This document shows, in pieces, positions 1 through 9,102 of a stretch of 64,000 bases of DNA (positions are counted from its first letter, which is position 1; the number at the start of each line of letters is the position of its first letter). The stretch covers positions 62,001 through 126,000 of the forward strand of contig NZ_NEVN01000003.1 of assembly GCF_002261475.1 (NCBI RefSeq). Reading direction: 5' to 3'. Source of the DNA: Bordetella genomosp. 5. GTDB lineage: Bacteria; Pseudomonadota; Gammaproteobacteria; Burkholderiales; Burkholderiaceae_B. The notes under the pieces are model-generated. The model saw only the letters and a list, made by a program, of their open reading frames with translations, ran no database searches and had not been told where the DNA came from. Position numbers and translations under genes: made by a program.

Positions 1-1187
1 CGCGTCGTCAGCCGCCGCAGGCGCAGCCTGAAGAGCGCACCGTGCCGCGCGGCGTGGGTTCCGGCTTCTTCATCTCCGAAGACGGCTACATCCTCACCAA
101 CAACCACGTCATCAGCGACGCGACGGATATCTACGTCACGCTGACCGACGGCCGTGAATTCAAGGCCAAGGTCATCGGCACCGACGAGCGCACCGACGTC
201 GCGCTGATCAAGGTCGAAGCCAAGGGCATGACGCCGCTGCCGGTCGGCAACACCAAGCTGCTCAAGAAGGGCCAGTGGGTGCTCGCGATCGGTTCGCCGT
301 TCGGCCTGGACTCCACCGTGACCTCCGGCATCGTCAGCGCGATCGGCCGCGACACCGGCGAGTATCTGCCGTTCATCCAGACCGACGTGGCCGTGAACCC
401 CGGCAACTCGGGCGGCCCGCTGCTGAACATGCAGGGTGAGGTGGTCGGCATCAATTCGCAGATCATCTCGCGCAGCGGCGGCTTCATGGGCATCTCGCTC
501 GCGATCCCGATCGACGAAGCCATGCGCGTGGTCGATCAGCTGCGCGCCACCGGCAAGGTCACGCGCGGCCGTATCGGCGTGCAGATCGGCGAAGTCAGCA
601 AGGATGTCGCCGATGCCATCGGTCTGCCGCGTGCCGAGGGCGCGCTGGTGAACAGCGTCGAGCCGGACGGCCCCGCCGAGAAGGGCGGTGTGCAGCCGGG
701 CGACGTGATCCTCAAGTTCAATGGCGAGACCATCAAGCGCTGGTCGGATCTGCCGCGCATCGTCGGCGAAACCAAGCCGGAGAGCGAAGGCAAGATCGAA
801 GTCTGGCGCAAGGGTCGCAGCGTCACGCTGACCGTCAAGGTCGCCGAACTGCAGGCCGAGCAGACCGCTCAGGCCAAAGGCAAGGCCGAGCGTGAAGCCA
901 AGCCCGAAGTGACCAACCATCTGGGTCTGGGCGTGGCCGATGTGCCCGCCGACATGCAGAAGAAGCTCAAGATCAAGGGTGGCGTGCAGGTGCGCCTGGC
1001 CCAGGGTCCGGCGGCTGCCGCGGGTCTTCAGGAAGGCGACATTCTGCTTGCCGTGAACGACACCGACGTCATCAACGCCGAGCAATTCAACAAGGTCGTG
1101 TCCAAGCTGGATAAGTCCAAGGTGGTGGGTCTGTTGTACCGCCGCGGCGGTCAGGCGCAGTGGGTTGCGGTGCAGCCGTCCAAATAA
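1..1187 (+). CDS. mucD: DegP/MucD-type periplasmic serine endoprotease (5' end outside window)
   Basis: The reading frame is open to the left edge, so the signal peptide and the protein's start are missing. What remains is a trypsin-like HtrA protease domain with all three catalytic residues: His in TNNHV (codon 105-107), Asp in ERTDVAL (195-197) and Ser in GNSGGPL (408-410). Two PDZ domains follow, the first with GLPRAEGALV and PGDVILKFNG, the second with EGDILLAVN. Family knowledge: HtrA proteases degrade or refold damaged envelope proteins in the periplasm. In related bacteria the gene ends the rpoE-mucA-mucB-mucD stress operon and precedes lepA, as here. MucD versus DegQ cannot be settled without the upstream genes. 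A GTG at 42 lies inside the mature domain linker and is not the true start. Confidence 0.93.
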   Translation, partial: RRQPPQAQPEERTVPRGVGSGFFISEDGYILTNNHVISDATDIYVTLTDGREFKAKVIGTDERTDVALIKVEAKGMTPLPVGNTKLLKKGQWVLAIGSPFGLDSTVTSGIVSAIGRDTGEYLPFIQTDVAVNPGNSGGPLLNMQGEVVGINSQIISRSGGFMGISLAIPIDEAMRVVDQLRATGKVTRGRIGVQIGEVSKDVADAIGLPRAEGALVNSVEPDGPAEKGGVQPGDVILKFNGETIKRWSDLPRIVGETKPESEGKIEVWRKGRSVTLTVKVAELQAEQTAQAKGKAEREAKPEVTNHLGLGVADVPADMQKKLKIKGGVQVRLAQGPAAAAGLQEGDILLAVNDTDVINAEQFNKVVSKLDKSKVVGLLYRRGGQAQWVAVQPSK

Positions 1188-1221
1188 GCGCCAAGACCGG
1201 CTAAAATGGCTGGTTGCCACT

Positions 1222-1255
1222 AAACGAGGGGGCGCTGGGCGCCCCTTCGTTTTTG
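1222..1255 (+). terminator. Rho-independent terminator after mucD
   Basis: A GC-rich stem (ACGAGGGGGCGC pairing with GCGCCCCTTCGT, including one G-T pair) is followed by TTTTT. It sits 35 bp after the protease stop codon and separates the protease from lepA. Confidence 0.75.
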
Positions 1256-1470
1256 GTCTCCCCTGGTCCGATCCGCCGCCGGCACCCACGCCGGCACCTC
1301 GTGCGGACACTGTTTTGCGTCGCCTTGCCCTTGCCGGCCGCCCTTGCCGGCAGCTGGCGCCAGGCACCGGCGCCGCGCCCAGGGGCTCTGCCCCGTTTGA
1401 CGCGCCCGGCGCCCTGCGCCTCGGGCTGACATCGGATTTCCCGGTTTGCTCTGTCCCTAAATAACTCTTT

Positions 1471-3264
1471 ATGCAGCATATCCGCAACTTCTCCATCATT
1501 GCCCACATCGATCACGGTAAATCGACCCTGGCCGATCGCCTGATCCATCGCTGCGGCGGGTTGGCGGATCGCGAAATGTCGGCGCAAGTGCTGGACTCGA
1601 TGGATATCGAGCGCGAGCGCGGCATCACCATCAAGGCCCAGACCGCGGCCCTGCACTACAAGGCGCAGGACGGCAAGGTCTACAACCTCAACCTCATCGA
1701 CACCCCGGGGCACGTCGACTTCTCGTATGAAGTCAGCCGTTCGCTGTCCGCGTGCGAAGGGGCGCTGCTCGTGGTCGACGCCTCGCAGGGTGTCGAGGCC
1801 CAGACCGTCGCCAACTGCTACACCGCGATCGAGCTCGGCGTCGAAGTGCTGCCCGTGCTGAACAAGATGGATCTGCCGCAGGCCGATCCCGAGGGCGCGC
1901 GCCAGGAAGTCGAAGACGTGATCGGCATCGACGCCAGCGGCGCGGTCCTGGCGAGCGCCAAGACCGGCGTGGGCATCGACGAAATTCTCGAGATGATCGT
2001 CGCGCGCGTCCCGGCGCCCAAGGGCGACCCGACGGCGCCGCTGCAGGCGCTCATCATCGATTCGTGGTTCGACAACTACGTCGGCGTCGTCATGCTGGTG
2101 CGCATCGTCAATGGCACGCTGCGCCCGAAAGACAAGATCCTGTTCATGGCCAACGGTGCCACCCACCTGTGCGAGCAGACGGGTGTGTTCACGCCCAAGT
2201 CCGAGCAGCGCGCCCAGCTGTCGGCGGGCGAGGTCGGCTTCATCATCGCCGGCATCAAAGAGCTGGCGCACGCCAAGGTGGGCGACACCATCACGCTGGC
2301 CGGCAAGGCCGCGCCCGAACCGCTGCCCGGCTTCAAGGAAGTGAAGCCGCAGGTGTTCGCGGGCCTGTATCCGGTCGAGAGCTCCGAATACGATCAACTT
2401 CGCGACTCGCTCGAGAAGCTCAAGCTCAACGATGCGGCGCTGATGTTCGAGCCCGAAGTGTCCCAGGCACTGGGCTTCGGCTTCCGTTGCGGCTTCCTCG
2501 GCCTGCTCCACATGGAGATCGTGCAGGAACGTCTGGAGCGCGAGTTCGACATGGACATCATCACCACGGCGCCGTCCGTGGTGTACGAAGTCGAACAGCG
2601 CGACGGCACGGTGCTGACCATCGAGAGCCCGTCGCGCATGCCCGAAGTCGGCAAGATCAACGACATTCGCGAGCCCATCGTGACGGTCACGCTGTTCATG
2701 CCGCAGGAGTACGTGGGCCCTGTGATGACGCTGTGCAACAACAAGCGCGGCGTGCAGATCAACATGACCTACCACGGCCGCCAGGTCCATCTCACCTACG
2801 AGATCCCGCTGGCCGAGATCGTGCTCGACTTCTTCGACCGCCTTAAATCGGTGTCGCGCGGCTATGCCTCGATGGACTATGAGTTCCTCGAGTACCGCTC
2901 GGCCGACGTGGTCAAGGTCGACCTGCTCATCAACAGCGACCGCGTCGACGCGCTCGCCATGATCGTGCACCGTTCCAACGCGCGCTATCGGGCGCGTGAC
3001 GTGGTGTCGCGCATGCGTGAGCTGATTCCGCGCCAGATGTACGACGTCGCGATCCAGGCCGCCATCGGCGCCGAAGTGATCGCGCGCGAAAACGTCAAGG
3101 CGTTGCGCAAGAACGTGCTGGCCAAGTGCTATGGCGGCGACATCAGCCGCAAGAAGAAGCTCCTCGAAAAGCAGAAGGCCGGCAAGAAGCGCATGAAGCA
3201 GGTGGGCAGCGTCGAAATCCCTCAAGAGGCATTCCTCGCCATCCTGCAGGTGGAAGACAAGTAA
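1471..3264 (+). CDS. lepA: Elongation factor 4 (LepA), back-translocating GTPase
   Basis: At 597 residues this is full length for LepA. The GTPase motifs are present: G1 AHIDHGKST (residues 11-19), G3 DTPGH (from 77) and G4 NKMD (from 131). The C-terminal LepA-specific domain ends with the basic stretch [20 protein letters not shown], typical of the family. Family knowledge: EF4 binds ribosomes and can reverse translocation, helping under ionic or cold stress. It starts a compact run lepA-lepB-rnc-era-recO in which lepB follows after 21 bp. The 215 bp upstream, after the mucD terminator, presumably carry its own promoter, but I could not pick a clear -35/-10 pair there. Confidence 0.97.
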   Translation: MQHIRNFSIIAHIDHGKSTLADRLIHRCGGLADREMSAQVLDSMDIERERGITIKAQTAALHYKAQDGKVYNLNLIDTPGHVDFSYEVSRSLSACEGALLVVDASQGVEAQTVANCYTAIELGVEVLPVLNKMDLPQADPEGARQEVEDVIGIDASGAVLASAKTGVGIDEILEMIVARVPAPKGDPTAPLQALIIDSWFDNYVGVVMLVRIVNGTLRPKDKILFMANGATHLCEQTGVFTPKSEQRAQLSAGEVGFIIAGIKELAHAKVGDTITLAGKAAPEPLPGFKEVKPQVFAGLYPVESSEYDQLRDSLEKLKLNDAALMFEPEVSQALGFGFRCGFLGLLHMEIVQERLEREFDMDIITTAPSVVYEVEQRDGTVLTIESPSRMPEVGKINDIREPIVTVTLFMPQEYVGPVMTLCNNKRGVQINMTYHGRQVHLTYEIPLAEIVLDFFDRLKSVSRGYASMDYEFLEYRSADVVKVDLLINSDRVDALAMIVHRSNARYRARDVVSRMRELIPRQMYDVAIQAAIGAEVIARENVKALRKNVLAKCYGGDISRKKKLLEKQKAGKKRMKQVGSVEIPQEAFLAILQVEDK

Positions 3265-3285
3265 ACCCCCAAGAGGCGGTAATAA

Positions 3286-4170
3286 ATGAGCTGGAACTTT
3301 GCACTGATTCTTTTTGTGCTGCTGGTCGTGACCGGCGTCGTCTGGGCTTTGGATCTGTTGGTGCTGCGTCGCGGCCGGCAACGCCGTGCCAAGGCGGCGG
3401 CCGATCAGGTGGCCGCCGCGCAGATCGGCGACGCGCAGGAAGCCGAGCGCCAGCGCCGCGTCGCCGTCGACGACGCGATGCGCTCGCCGTGGTGGGTGGA
3501 GTACGCGGTCAGTTTCTTCCCGGTGATCCTGTTCGTGTTCGTGCTGCGTTCGTTCGTCGTCGAGCCGTTTCGCATTCCGTCGGGTTCGATGCTGCCCACG
3601 CTGCAATCGGGCGATCTCATCCTGGTGAACAAGTTCAGCTATGGCATTCGCCTGCCCGTGCTCGATCGCAAGGTGATCGAGGTCGGGCAACCGGCGCGTG
3701 GCGACGTCGTCGTGTTCCGCTACCCCGTGGATCCCGATGTCGACTACATCAAGCGCATCGTCGGCCTGCCGGGCGACGAGGTGGCCTATCTGGACAAGAA
3801 GCTCTACGTCAACGGTCAATTGGTGCCGCATACCCGTGACGGCGACTATTTCGAGCCCGATCGCGTCTCCTACATCGCGCAGTACCGAGAGAAATTGGGC
3901 GACGTTGAGCACAAAATCCTGCTCGATGAGCAACGATCGCAGGATTTTGGGCCGATCTGGAAGTTTCCCAGCGCCGACCAATGCCAGTACCTGCGCAATG
4001 GAGTACGCTGCAAAGTACCGCCGGGCAATTACTTCGCAATGGGTGACAACCGTGACAATAGTGCCGACAGTCGTTACTGGGGATTCGTTCCTGACAGTAA
4101 TATCGTGGGCAAGGCCTTCTTTGTCTGGATGAACTTTGGCGATCTCAGCCGTATCGGCCGCTTTCACTGA
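3286..4170 (+). CDS. lepB: Signal peptidase I
   Basis: 294 residues. Two membrane spans are visible, one near residues 3-23 and one near 70-90, followed by a periplasmic catalytic domain. The nucleophile is the second Ser of PSGSMLPTL (Ser101) and the general base is Lys in DYIKRIVG (Lys156). Box E, GDNRDNSADSRYWGFVP, lies near the C-terminus. Family knowledge: it removes signal peptides from exported proteins at the outer face of the inner membrane. It sits in the conserved lepA-lepB-rnc-era order. About 40 residues between Lys156 and box E (YFEPDRVSYIAQYREKLGDV and onward) form a longer insertion, common in betaproteobacterial enzymes. Confidence 0.96.
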   Translation: MSWNFALILFVLLVVTGVVWALDLLVLRRGRQRRAKAAADQVAAAQIGDAQEAERQRRVAVDDAMRSPWWVEYAVSFFPVILFVFVLRSFVVEPFRIPSGSMLPTLQSGDLILVNKFSYGIRLPVLDRKVIEVGQPARGDVVVFRYPVDPDVDYIKRIVGLPGDEVAYLDKKLYVNGQLVPHTRDGDYFEPDRVSYIAQYREKLGDVEHKILLDEQRSQDFGPIWKFPSADQCQYLRNGVRCKVPPGNYFAMGDNRDNSADSRYWGFVPDSNIVGKAFFVWMNFGDLSRIGRFH

Positions 4171-4176
4171 TAGATC

Positions 4177-4938
4177 ATGTCTTTAGCCACGCTGGAAACC
4201 CGCCTCGGTCACCGCTTCGGTGATCAGGCCCTGCTCGAACAGGCGCTGACGCACCGTAGTCACGGTGCGCGTCATAACGAGCGGCTGGAGTTTCTGGGCG
4301 ACTCTGTGCTGAACTTCGTCGTGGCGGCGATGCTCTATCAACGCTACCCCAAGCTCGACGAAGGCGATCTGTCGCGCGTGCGCGCCAATCTCGTCAAGCA
4401 GGCGTCGCTCGCCGATATCGCCCAGCGTCTCGACCTCTCCCAGTTTCTGCGCCTCGGCGAAGGCGAGCTCAAGAGCGGCGGTTTCCGTCGCCCGTCGATT
4501 CTGGCCGACACGGTCGAAGCGCTGTTCGGCGGCGTGTTCCTCGACGCCGGCTTCGAGGCCGCGCGCAAGGTGATCGAAGGCCAGTACGAGCCCGTGCTCG
4601 CGAGCGTCGATCTCCAGACCCTCGGCAAAGACGCCAAGACCCTGCTGCAGGAATTTTTGCAGGGCCGCAAGATGGCCCTGCCGGTGTACACCGTGGTTGC
4701 CACGCATGGCGCGGCCCACAGTCAACAGTTCGAAGTCGAGTGCGCTGTCGCCGGCTTCGACATCAAGGTGGTGGCCGCGGGCGCGAGCCGGCGTGCCGCC
4801 GAGCAATCCGCCGCCAAGCTGGCCCTGGAAGCGGCGCAGGCCGTCAGCCCGCCGCCCAAGGCCGCCAAGAAATCCGGCCGTGCGCGCAAGACCGCGCAAT
4901 TGTCGCTGCCCGTGGCAGTGGCCCAAGAGGTTAAATGA
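4177..4938 (+). CDS. rnc: Ribonuclease III
   Basis: 253 residues. The RNase III signature [15 protein letters not shown] carries the catalytic Glu and Asp, and the second acidic site is [15 protein letters not shown]. The double-stranded-RNA binding domain occupies roughly residues 150-222 ([11 protein letters not shown] to [11 protein letters not shown]). The last 30 residues are a Lys/Pro/Ala-rich tail ([17 protein letters not shown]) outside both domains. The enzyme processes rRNA precursors and structured mRNAs. It begins 6 bp after lepB, and its stop overlaps the start of era (ATGA), so the genes are probably translationally coupled. Confidence 0.96.
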   Translation: MSLATLETRLGHRFGDQALLEQALTHRSHGARHNERLEFLGDSVLNFVVAAMLYQRYPKLDEGDLSRVRANLVKQASLADIAQRLDLSQFLRLGEGELKSGGFRRPSILADTVEALFGGVFLDAGFEAARKVIEGQYEPVLASVDLQTLGKDAKTLLQEFLQGRKMALPVYTVVATHGAAHSQQFEVECAVAGFDIKVVAAGASRRAAEQSAAKLALEAAQAVSPPPKAAKKSGRARKTAQLSLPVAVAQEVK

Positions 4939-5825
4939 ACACCCCCGTTTCCCGTACCGGTTTTGTCGCCATCGTGGGTCGCCCCAACGTCGGCAAGTCC
5001 ACCTTGACCAACGCCCTCATCGGCTCGAAGATCTCGATCGTCTCGCGCAAGGCGCAGACCACCCGGCATCGCATCCATGGCGTGCTCACGCGTGAGCACG
5101 AGCAGTTCGTGTTCGTCGACACGCCGGGCTTCCAGACCCGCCACGGCGGCGCGATGAACCGCATGATGAACCGCGTGGTCACGCAGGCCCTGAACGACGT
5201 GGATGTCGTCGTGCACGTGGTCGAGGCCGGCAAATGGACCGACGGCGACGCCAAGCTGCTGCCCTTGCTGCCCGCGCCCGAGCGCACCATTCTGGCCATC
5301 AGCAAGATCGACGCGCTCAAGAGCCGCGACGAGCTGTTTCCGTTCGTGGCCAAGCTGATGGCGCAGCATCCCTATGGCGCCGTGGTGCCCGTGAGCGCCA
5401 CCAAGAATCACCAGCTCGACCAGCTCCTCGACGAGATCGCGACACGCCTGCCCGAAGGCGAGCCGATGTTCGAGGAAGACACGCTCACCGACCGCCCGAT
5501 GCGCTTCATCGCCGCGGAGCTCGTGCGCGAAAAGATTTTCCGTCTGGTGGGCGATGAGCTGCCCTACGGCTGTACCGTCGTGATCGAGCAATGGGAAGAA
5601 AACGACGCCGGCGCGCGCATCGCCGCCTGCGTGGTGGTCGAACGCGACAGCCATAAGCCCATCCTGCTCGGCGCCGGCGGCCAGCACATGAAGCGCATCG
5701 CCACCGAAGCCCGCCAGGACATCGCGAAGCTGCTCGACAAGCCCGTGCACCTCGAGGTCTACATCAAGGTGCGCAAGGGCTGGTCGGATCGCGAGAGCGC
5801 GTTGCGCGATCTGGGCTATGAGTAA
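4935..5825 (+). CDS. era: GTPase Era, 16S rRNA-binding ribosome assembly factor
   Basis: 296 residues. N-terminal GTPase motifs are GRPNVGKST (G1), DTPGF (G3) and SKID (G4). The C-terminal KH domain ends in [22 protein letters not shown], and the RNA-binding [10 protein letters not shown] segment is intact. Family knowledge: Era binds the 3' end of 16S rRNA and supports 30S maturation. Its start overlaps the rnc stop by 4 bp and its end overlaps recO by 8 bp, so rnc-era-recO is one translationally coupled unit. Confidence 0.97.
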   Translation: MNTPVSRTGFVAIVGRPNVGKSTLTNALIGSKISIVSRKAQTTRHRIHGVLTREHEQFVFVDTPGFQTRHGGAMNRMMNRVVTQALNDVDVVVHVVEAGKWTDGDAKLLPLLPAPERTILAISKIDALKSRDELFPFVAKLMAQHPYGAVVPVSATKNHQLDQLLDEIATRLPEGEPMFEEDTLTDRPMRFIAAELVREKIFRLVGDELPYGCTVVIEQWEENDAGARIAACVVVERDSHKPILLGAGGQHMKRIATEARQDIAKLLDKPVHLEVYIKVRKGWSDRESALRDLGYE

Positions 5826-6405
5826 ACGGGCGCATCGCGTCCACGATTGCCGTGCCTACATGCTCCACGCGACCGCGTGGCGCGAAACCTCCCTGATCGT
5901 CCAGACCTTCTCGCGTGACCATGGCTGTGTCGCCATGGTCGCGAAGGGGGCCAAGCGCCCCTATTCGGTGCTGCGGCCGGTCTTGAGCGCCTTCCAGCCC
6001 CTGATGCTGTCCTGGTCGGGCGCCAGCGAAGTCAAAACCCTCACCAAGGCCGAAGTCGATGGCATCCACCCGCTCGGGGGCGCCGCGCTGATGTCCGCCT
6101 GGTACATGAACGAGCTCCTGCTGCGCCTGCTGCCGCGCGAGGACGCCCATCCGGTGCTGTTCGATGCCTACGAAACCGCGTTGACCCAGCTCGCGCAGGG
6201 CAGCCGGGCCGCGGGGGCGCTGCGACGCTTCGAATGGATTCTGCTGCGCGAAATCGGCTACGGCGTCGACGAAGGGGAGCCCGATTTCAACGACGCGCAG
6301 CTCGAGCCCACCTTGCGCCGCGAGCTGCGCGAGCGGCTCGACATCAACCTCGCCGGGCGGCCGCTCTCGACGCGCCGCGTGTTGATGGAGCTGCAACGGG
6401 TGTAG
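5818..6405 (+). CDS. recO: DNA repair protein RecO, internally short
   Basis: 195 residues against about 240 for E. coli RecO. The N-terminal OB-fold half is normal (RAYMLHATAWRETSLIV, VAKGAKRPYSVLRPVL, GGAALMSAWYMNELLLRLL). After RRFEWILLREIGYGVD the protein jumps to a C-terminal helix matching the family end (RLDINLAGRPLSTRRVLMEL). The roughly 40-45 residue segment between these in E. coli RecO is absent. The frame is uninterrupted, so this looks like an in-frame deletion rather than a frameshift. RecO loads RecA with RecF and RecR and anneals strands. Position after era with an 8-bp overlap supports the assignment. The pdxJ gene that commonly follows recO in this group is not here. Confidence 0.88.
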   Translation: MSKRAHRVHDCRAYMLHATAWRETSLIVQTFSRDHGCVAMVAKGAKRPYSVLRPVLSAFQPLMLSWSGASEVKTLTKAEVDGIHPLGGAALMSAWYMNELLLRLLPREDAHPVLFDAYETALTQLAQGSRAAGALRRFEWILLREIGYGVDEGEPDFNDAQLEPTLRRELRERLDINLAGRPLSTRRVLMELQRV

Positions 6406-6415
6406 CGGCGCGGCG

Positions 6416-7330
6416 CTACGCGCGCGCGGCGTCGGGCGCGTCGGCCAACGCGTCGATCACCAGGTCGCGCAGCCACACGGTGCCGGGATCGCGCTCGAAG
6501 CGCGGGTGCCAGTGCACCGTGACCGACAAGGGCGCCAGCGTGAAAGGCAGCGCGCAAACCTCGAATTCCTCCCCCTTGTTGAACCATTGCGCCGCGCGGT
6601 ACGGCAGCGTGACGGTGAGGTCCGTGCGCTTCACGATCTCGGCGGCCGCCGAGAAGTGGGGCAGGGTGAGGTAGGGCCGCCGGTGCAGGCCGGCCTCGCC
6701 CAGCACCTCTTCGAGCTGTCGGTGCGCACTGGCGCGCGCGGCCACCATGATGTGATCGAGCCGGCGGAATTGCGCCCGGGTCAGGCCCTGTGCCAGCACG
6801 GGATGGCCGCGTCGGCCCATGCAGACATAGCGTTCGGCGAACAGGTCGGCATGACGGGTGCGGCGCCCCAGGCCGGCCAGATTGCCGATGGCCAGATCGA
6901 CCTCGCCGCGCTTGAGCGCATCGTGCACCGACTCGAGCGGCACCTCCTGCACTTCGACCCGCAGCTTGGGCGCGCGCGCATGCACCCGCTCCATCAGGCT
7001 GGGCAGAAAAACCATCTCGCCGATATCCGACATCGATAGACGGAAGTGCCGTTCGCTGCGGGTGGGATCGAAGGTCTGGCGCAGGGCCAGGGCCTCGGCG
7101 AACTCGCTCATGCCGCGTTCGATGGGCTCGGCCAGCGCGTAGGCCACCGGCGTCGGCGCCATGCCGGCGGGCGTGCGGACGAACAGCGGGTCGTCGAACT
7201 GCTCGCGCAAACGGGTGAGGGCATAGCTCACCGCGGGCTGGGTCAGGTTGAGGCGGCGCGCGGCGCGCGTCACGCTGCGCTCTTCCAGCACGGTCAGGAA
7301 AACCCGCATCAAGTTCAGATCGAACGCCAT
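6416..7330 (-). CDS. LysR-family transcriptional regulator divergent from a CoA-ligase operon
   Basis: 304 residues. An N-terminal winged helix-turn-helix (SVTRAARRLNLTQPAVSYAL, residues about 16-36) precedes a substrate-binding domain of two periplasmic-protein-like lobes. The first residues MAFDLNLMRVFLTVLEE fit the family start. It is transcribed away from the acyl-CoA ligase operon at 7467 across a 136-bp AT-rich gap holding a LysR-type dyad at 7339-7361, so it is the likely regulator of that operon. The effector is unknown; by analogy it could be the carboxylate or CoA ester handled by the operon (inference). Its stop lies 11 bp from the convergent recO stop. Confidence 0.9.
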   Translation of the reverse strand: MAFDLNLMRVFLTVLEERSVTRAARRLNLTQPAVSYALTRLREQFDDPLFVRTPAGMAPTPVAYALAEPIERGMSEFAEALALRQTFDPTRSERHFRLSMSDIGEMVFLPSLMERVHARAPKLRVEVQEVPLESVHDALKRGEVDLAIGNLAGLGRRTRHADLFAERYVCMGRRGHPVLAQGLTRAQFRRLDHIMVAARASAHRQLEEVLGEAGLHRRPYLTLPHFSAAAEIVKRTDLTVTLPYRAAQWFNKGEEFEVCALPFTLAPLSVTVHWHPRFERDPGTVWLRDLVIDALADAPDAARA

Positions 7331-7338
7331 GCATGCCC

Positions 7339-7361
7339 CTTATATCAGCCAGGTTTATAAG
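7339..7361. promoter_or_regulatory. Candidate LysR operator (CTTATA-N11-TATAAG)
   Basis: Perfect 6-bp inverted arms are separated by 11 bp, the usual T-N11-A geometry of LysR recognition sites. The centre lies about 66 bp upstream of the start site predicted from the promoter at 7381-7409, the position LysR proteins normally occupy, and just upstream of the regulator's own start codon. Binding is inferred. Confidence 0.55.
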
Positions 7362-7380
7362 AAAAATAATACCTATAAAT

Positions 7381-7409
7381 TTGACATATAAATAGTTGAT
7401 TCCTAGACT
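7381..7409 (+). promoter_or_regulatory. Sigma-70 promoter of the CoA-ligase operon
   Basis: TTGACA (7381-7386), a 17-bp spacer and TAGACT (7404-7409) form a good -35/-10 pair about 58 bp before the ligase start codon. A LysR-type dyad lies at the right distance upstream. Confidence 0.6.
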
Positions 7410-7466
7410 GATTTCGCTCCCTGCAGGCTGGCCTCGGGGTGGCGCAAAACAAGGGGAATCACGGCT

Positions 7467-9035
7467 ATGCGGCGTGTCACTTTGCCTTCGTTATTGATGC
7501 AGCAGGCCGAACGCTGGCCCGCACGCGCGTGGATGCATGCGCCGGGCGGCACGCTTAGTTACGCCGAAGCCCCAGCGGCGGCGGCACGGTGGGCGGCGCT
7601 GCTTGCGGCGCACGGCGTGCGGCGGGGCGACCGCGTCGCGCTGATGGCCGGCAACCGCATCGAGTTCCTGATGCTGGTGCTCGGCTGCGCCTGGCTGGGC
7701 GCGGTGGTCGTGCCGCTGAACACGGCCACGCGCGGCATGCAGCTGCGCCATATGCTGGCCAACAGCGCCTGTACGCTGCTCGTCGCGGACGAGGCCGCCT
7801 GCGACGCCTTGTCGGGGCTGGACGCGCAGGGCCTGCCGTTGCGCGAGGTGTGGCTGCTGGATGCGCCCGCGCATCCCCCCGCCATGCCGGTGCCCTGGCG
7901 GGTGCGCCCGGCGCTGCCCGACGAGGGCGCGCCCGCGGCCGATCTGGCGCCGGGCGATACGCTGGCCATCCTCTACACCTCGGGCACATCGGGCATGTCC
8001 AAGGGCGTGTGCTGTCCGCACGCGCAGTTCTATTGGTGGGGCGTGCTGACGGCGCGCAATCTGGAGATCGGCGCGGACGATCACCTCTACACCACTCTGC
8101 CGTTGTTCCACACGAACGCGCTCAACGCCTGTTTCCAAGCCTTGCTGGCGGGCGCGACGCTCACCTGCGATGCGCGCTTTTCGGTCAGCCGCTACTACCA
8201 GCGTCTGGCTCAGACCGGCGCGACCGTCACGTATCTGCTCGGCGCCATGGTGCCGATGCTGCTGTCGCGCGCGGCCGATGCCGGCGAGCGTGCGCATCGC
8301 TGCCGTATCGCGCTGGCGCCCGGCGTGCCCGAACGGTTTCACGCGCAGTTTCTGGCGCGCACCGGCATCGGCCTGCTCGAAGGCTATGGCTCGACCGAAA
8401 CCAATTTCGCCATTGGCGGCACCCTGGCCGATCAGCGCGCCGGCACGATGGGCCGCGTGGCGCCGGAGTTCGACGCCTGCGTCGCGGATGACCATGACCA
8501 GCCGGCGGCCGACGGCGAGCCGGGCGAATTGCTGCTGCGGCCGCGCGTGCCCAACGCCATCGCCACCGGCTACTTCGCCATGGACGCGCAAACGGTCCAG
8601 GCCTGGCGCAATCTGTGGTTCCACACGGGCGATCGCGTCGTGCGCGATGGCGATGGCTACTTCCGATTTCTGGATCGCATGAAGGACGCGATCCGGCGCC
8701 GGGGCGAGAACATCTCTTCCTACGAGGTCGAGCAGGTACTGCTCGCCCATCCCGCGATCGCGGCGGCGGCGGTGTATGCGGTGCGTTCGGAGCTGGCCGA
8801 GGATGAAGTGATGGCCGCCGTGTGCTGCCGGCCCGGCGAGCCGATCGAGCCGGCGGAACTGCTGGATTTCTGCCAGCCCCGCATGCCGTACTTCGCGGTC
8901 CCGCGCTACGTGCGGCTGATGCCTGATCTGCCGCGCACCGAGAACGGCAAGGTGCGCAAGTTCACTTTGCGAGAAGAGGGCGTCACGGTCGACGCCTGGG
9001 ACCGCGAGGCGGCGGGCTATCGCGTCATGCGCTGA
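7467..9035 (+). CDS. AMP-forming acyl-CoA synthetase (carboxylate-CoA ligase)
   Basis: 522 residues of the ANL superfamily. The P-loop is LYTSGTSGMSKGV, the A5 motif EGYGSTETN, the A7 region WFHTGDRVVRDGDGYFRFLDRMKDAIRRRGENISSYE (hinge Asp in DRMKD), and the A10 lysine lies in TENGKVRKF near the C-terminus. It joins a carboxylic acid to CoA through an acyl-adenylate; the substrate cannot be read from sequence. The spacing of RRRGENISSYEVE resembles the carnitine/crotonobetaine CaiC branch. It is the first gene of a four-gene operon with an MFS carrier, a thiolase-like protein and a DUF35 protein, suggesting uptake, activation and cleavage of one compound. An AAGGGG ribosome-binding site lies about 11 bp before the ATG. 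Confidence 0.9.
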   Translation: MRRVTLPSLLMQQAERWPARAWMHAPGGTLSYAEAPAAAARWAALLAAHGVRRGDRVALMAGNRIEFLMLVLGCAWLGAVVVPLNTATRGMQLRHMLANSACTLLVADEAACDALSGLDAQGLPLREVWLLDAPAHPPAMPVPWRVRPALPDEGAPAADLAPGDTLAILYTSGTSGMSKGVCCPHAQFYWWGVLTARNLEIGADDHLYTTLPLFHTNALNACFQALLAGATLTCDARFSVSRYYQRLAQTGATVTYLLGAMVPMLLSRAADAGERAHRCRIALAPGVPERFHAQFLARTGIGLLEGYGSTETNFAIGGTLADQRAGTMGRVAPEFDACVADDHDQPAADGEPGELLLRPRVPNAIATGYFAMDAQTVQAWRNLWFHTGDRVVRDGDGYFRFLDRMKDAIRRRGENISSYEVEQVLLAHPAIAAAAVYAVRSELAEDEVMAAVCCRPGEPIEPAELLDFCQPRMPYFAVPRYVRLMPDLPRTENGKVRKFTLREEGVTVDAWDREAAGYRVMR

Positions 9036-9102
9036 TCCGCCACGAGGGCGGTGGTCGCGCCCACATGCTGTAGACAAACAACCAACACGACAAGGGGCAG
9101 CA

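Noticed and set aside
1201-4167. Very long open frame on the minus strand opposite lepA and lepB
   Set aside because: It is antisense to two well-conserved genes and encodes a His/Arg/Asp/Leu-rich sequence of no family; long antisense frames are expected in GC-rich codon-biased DNA.
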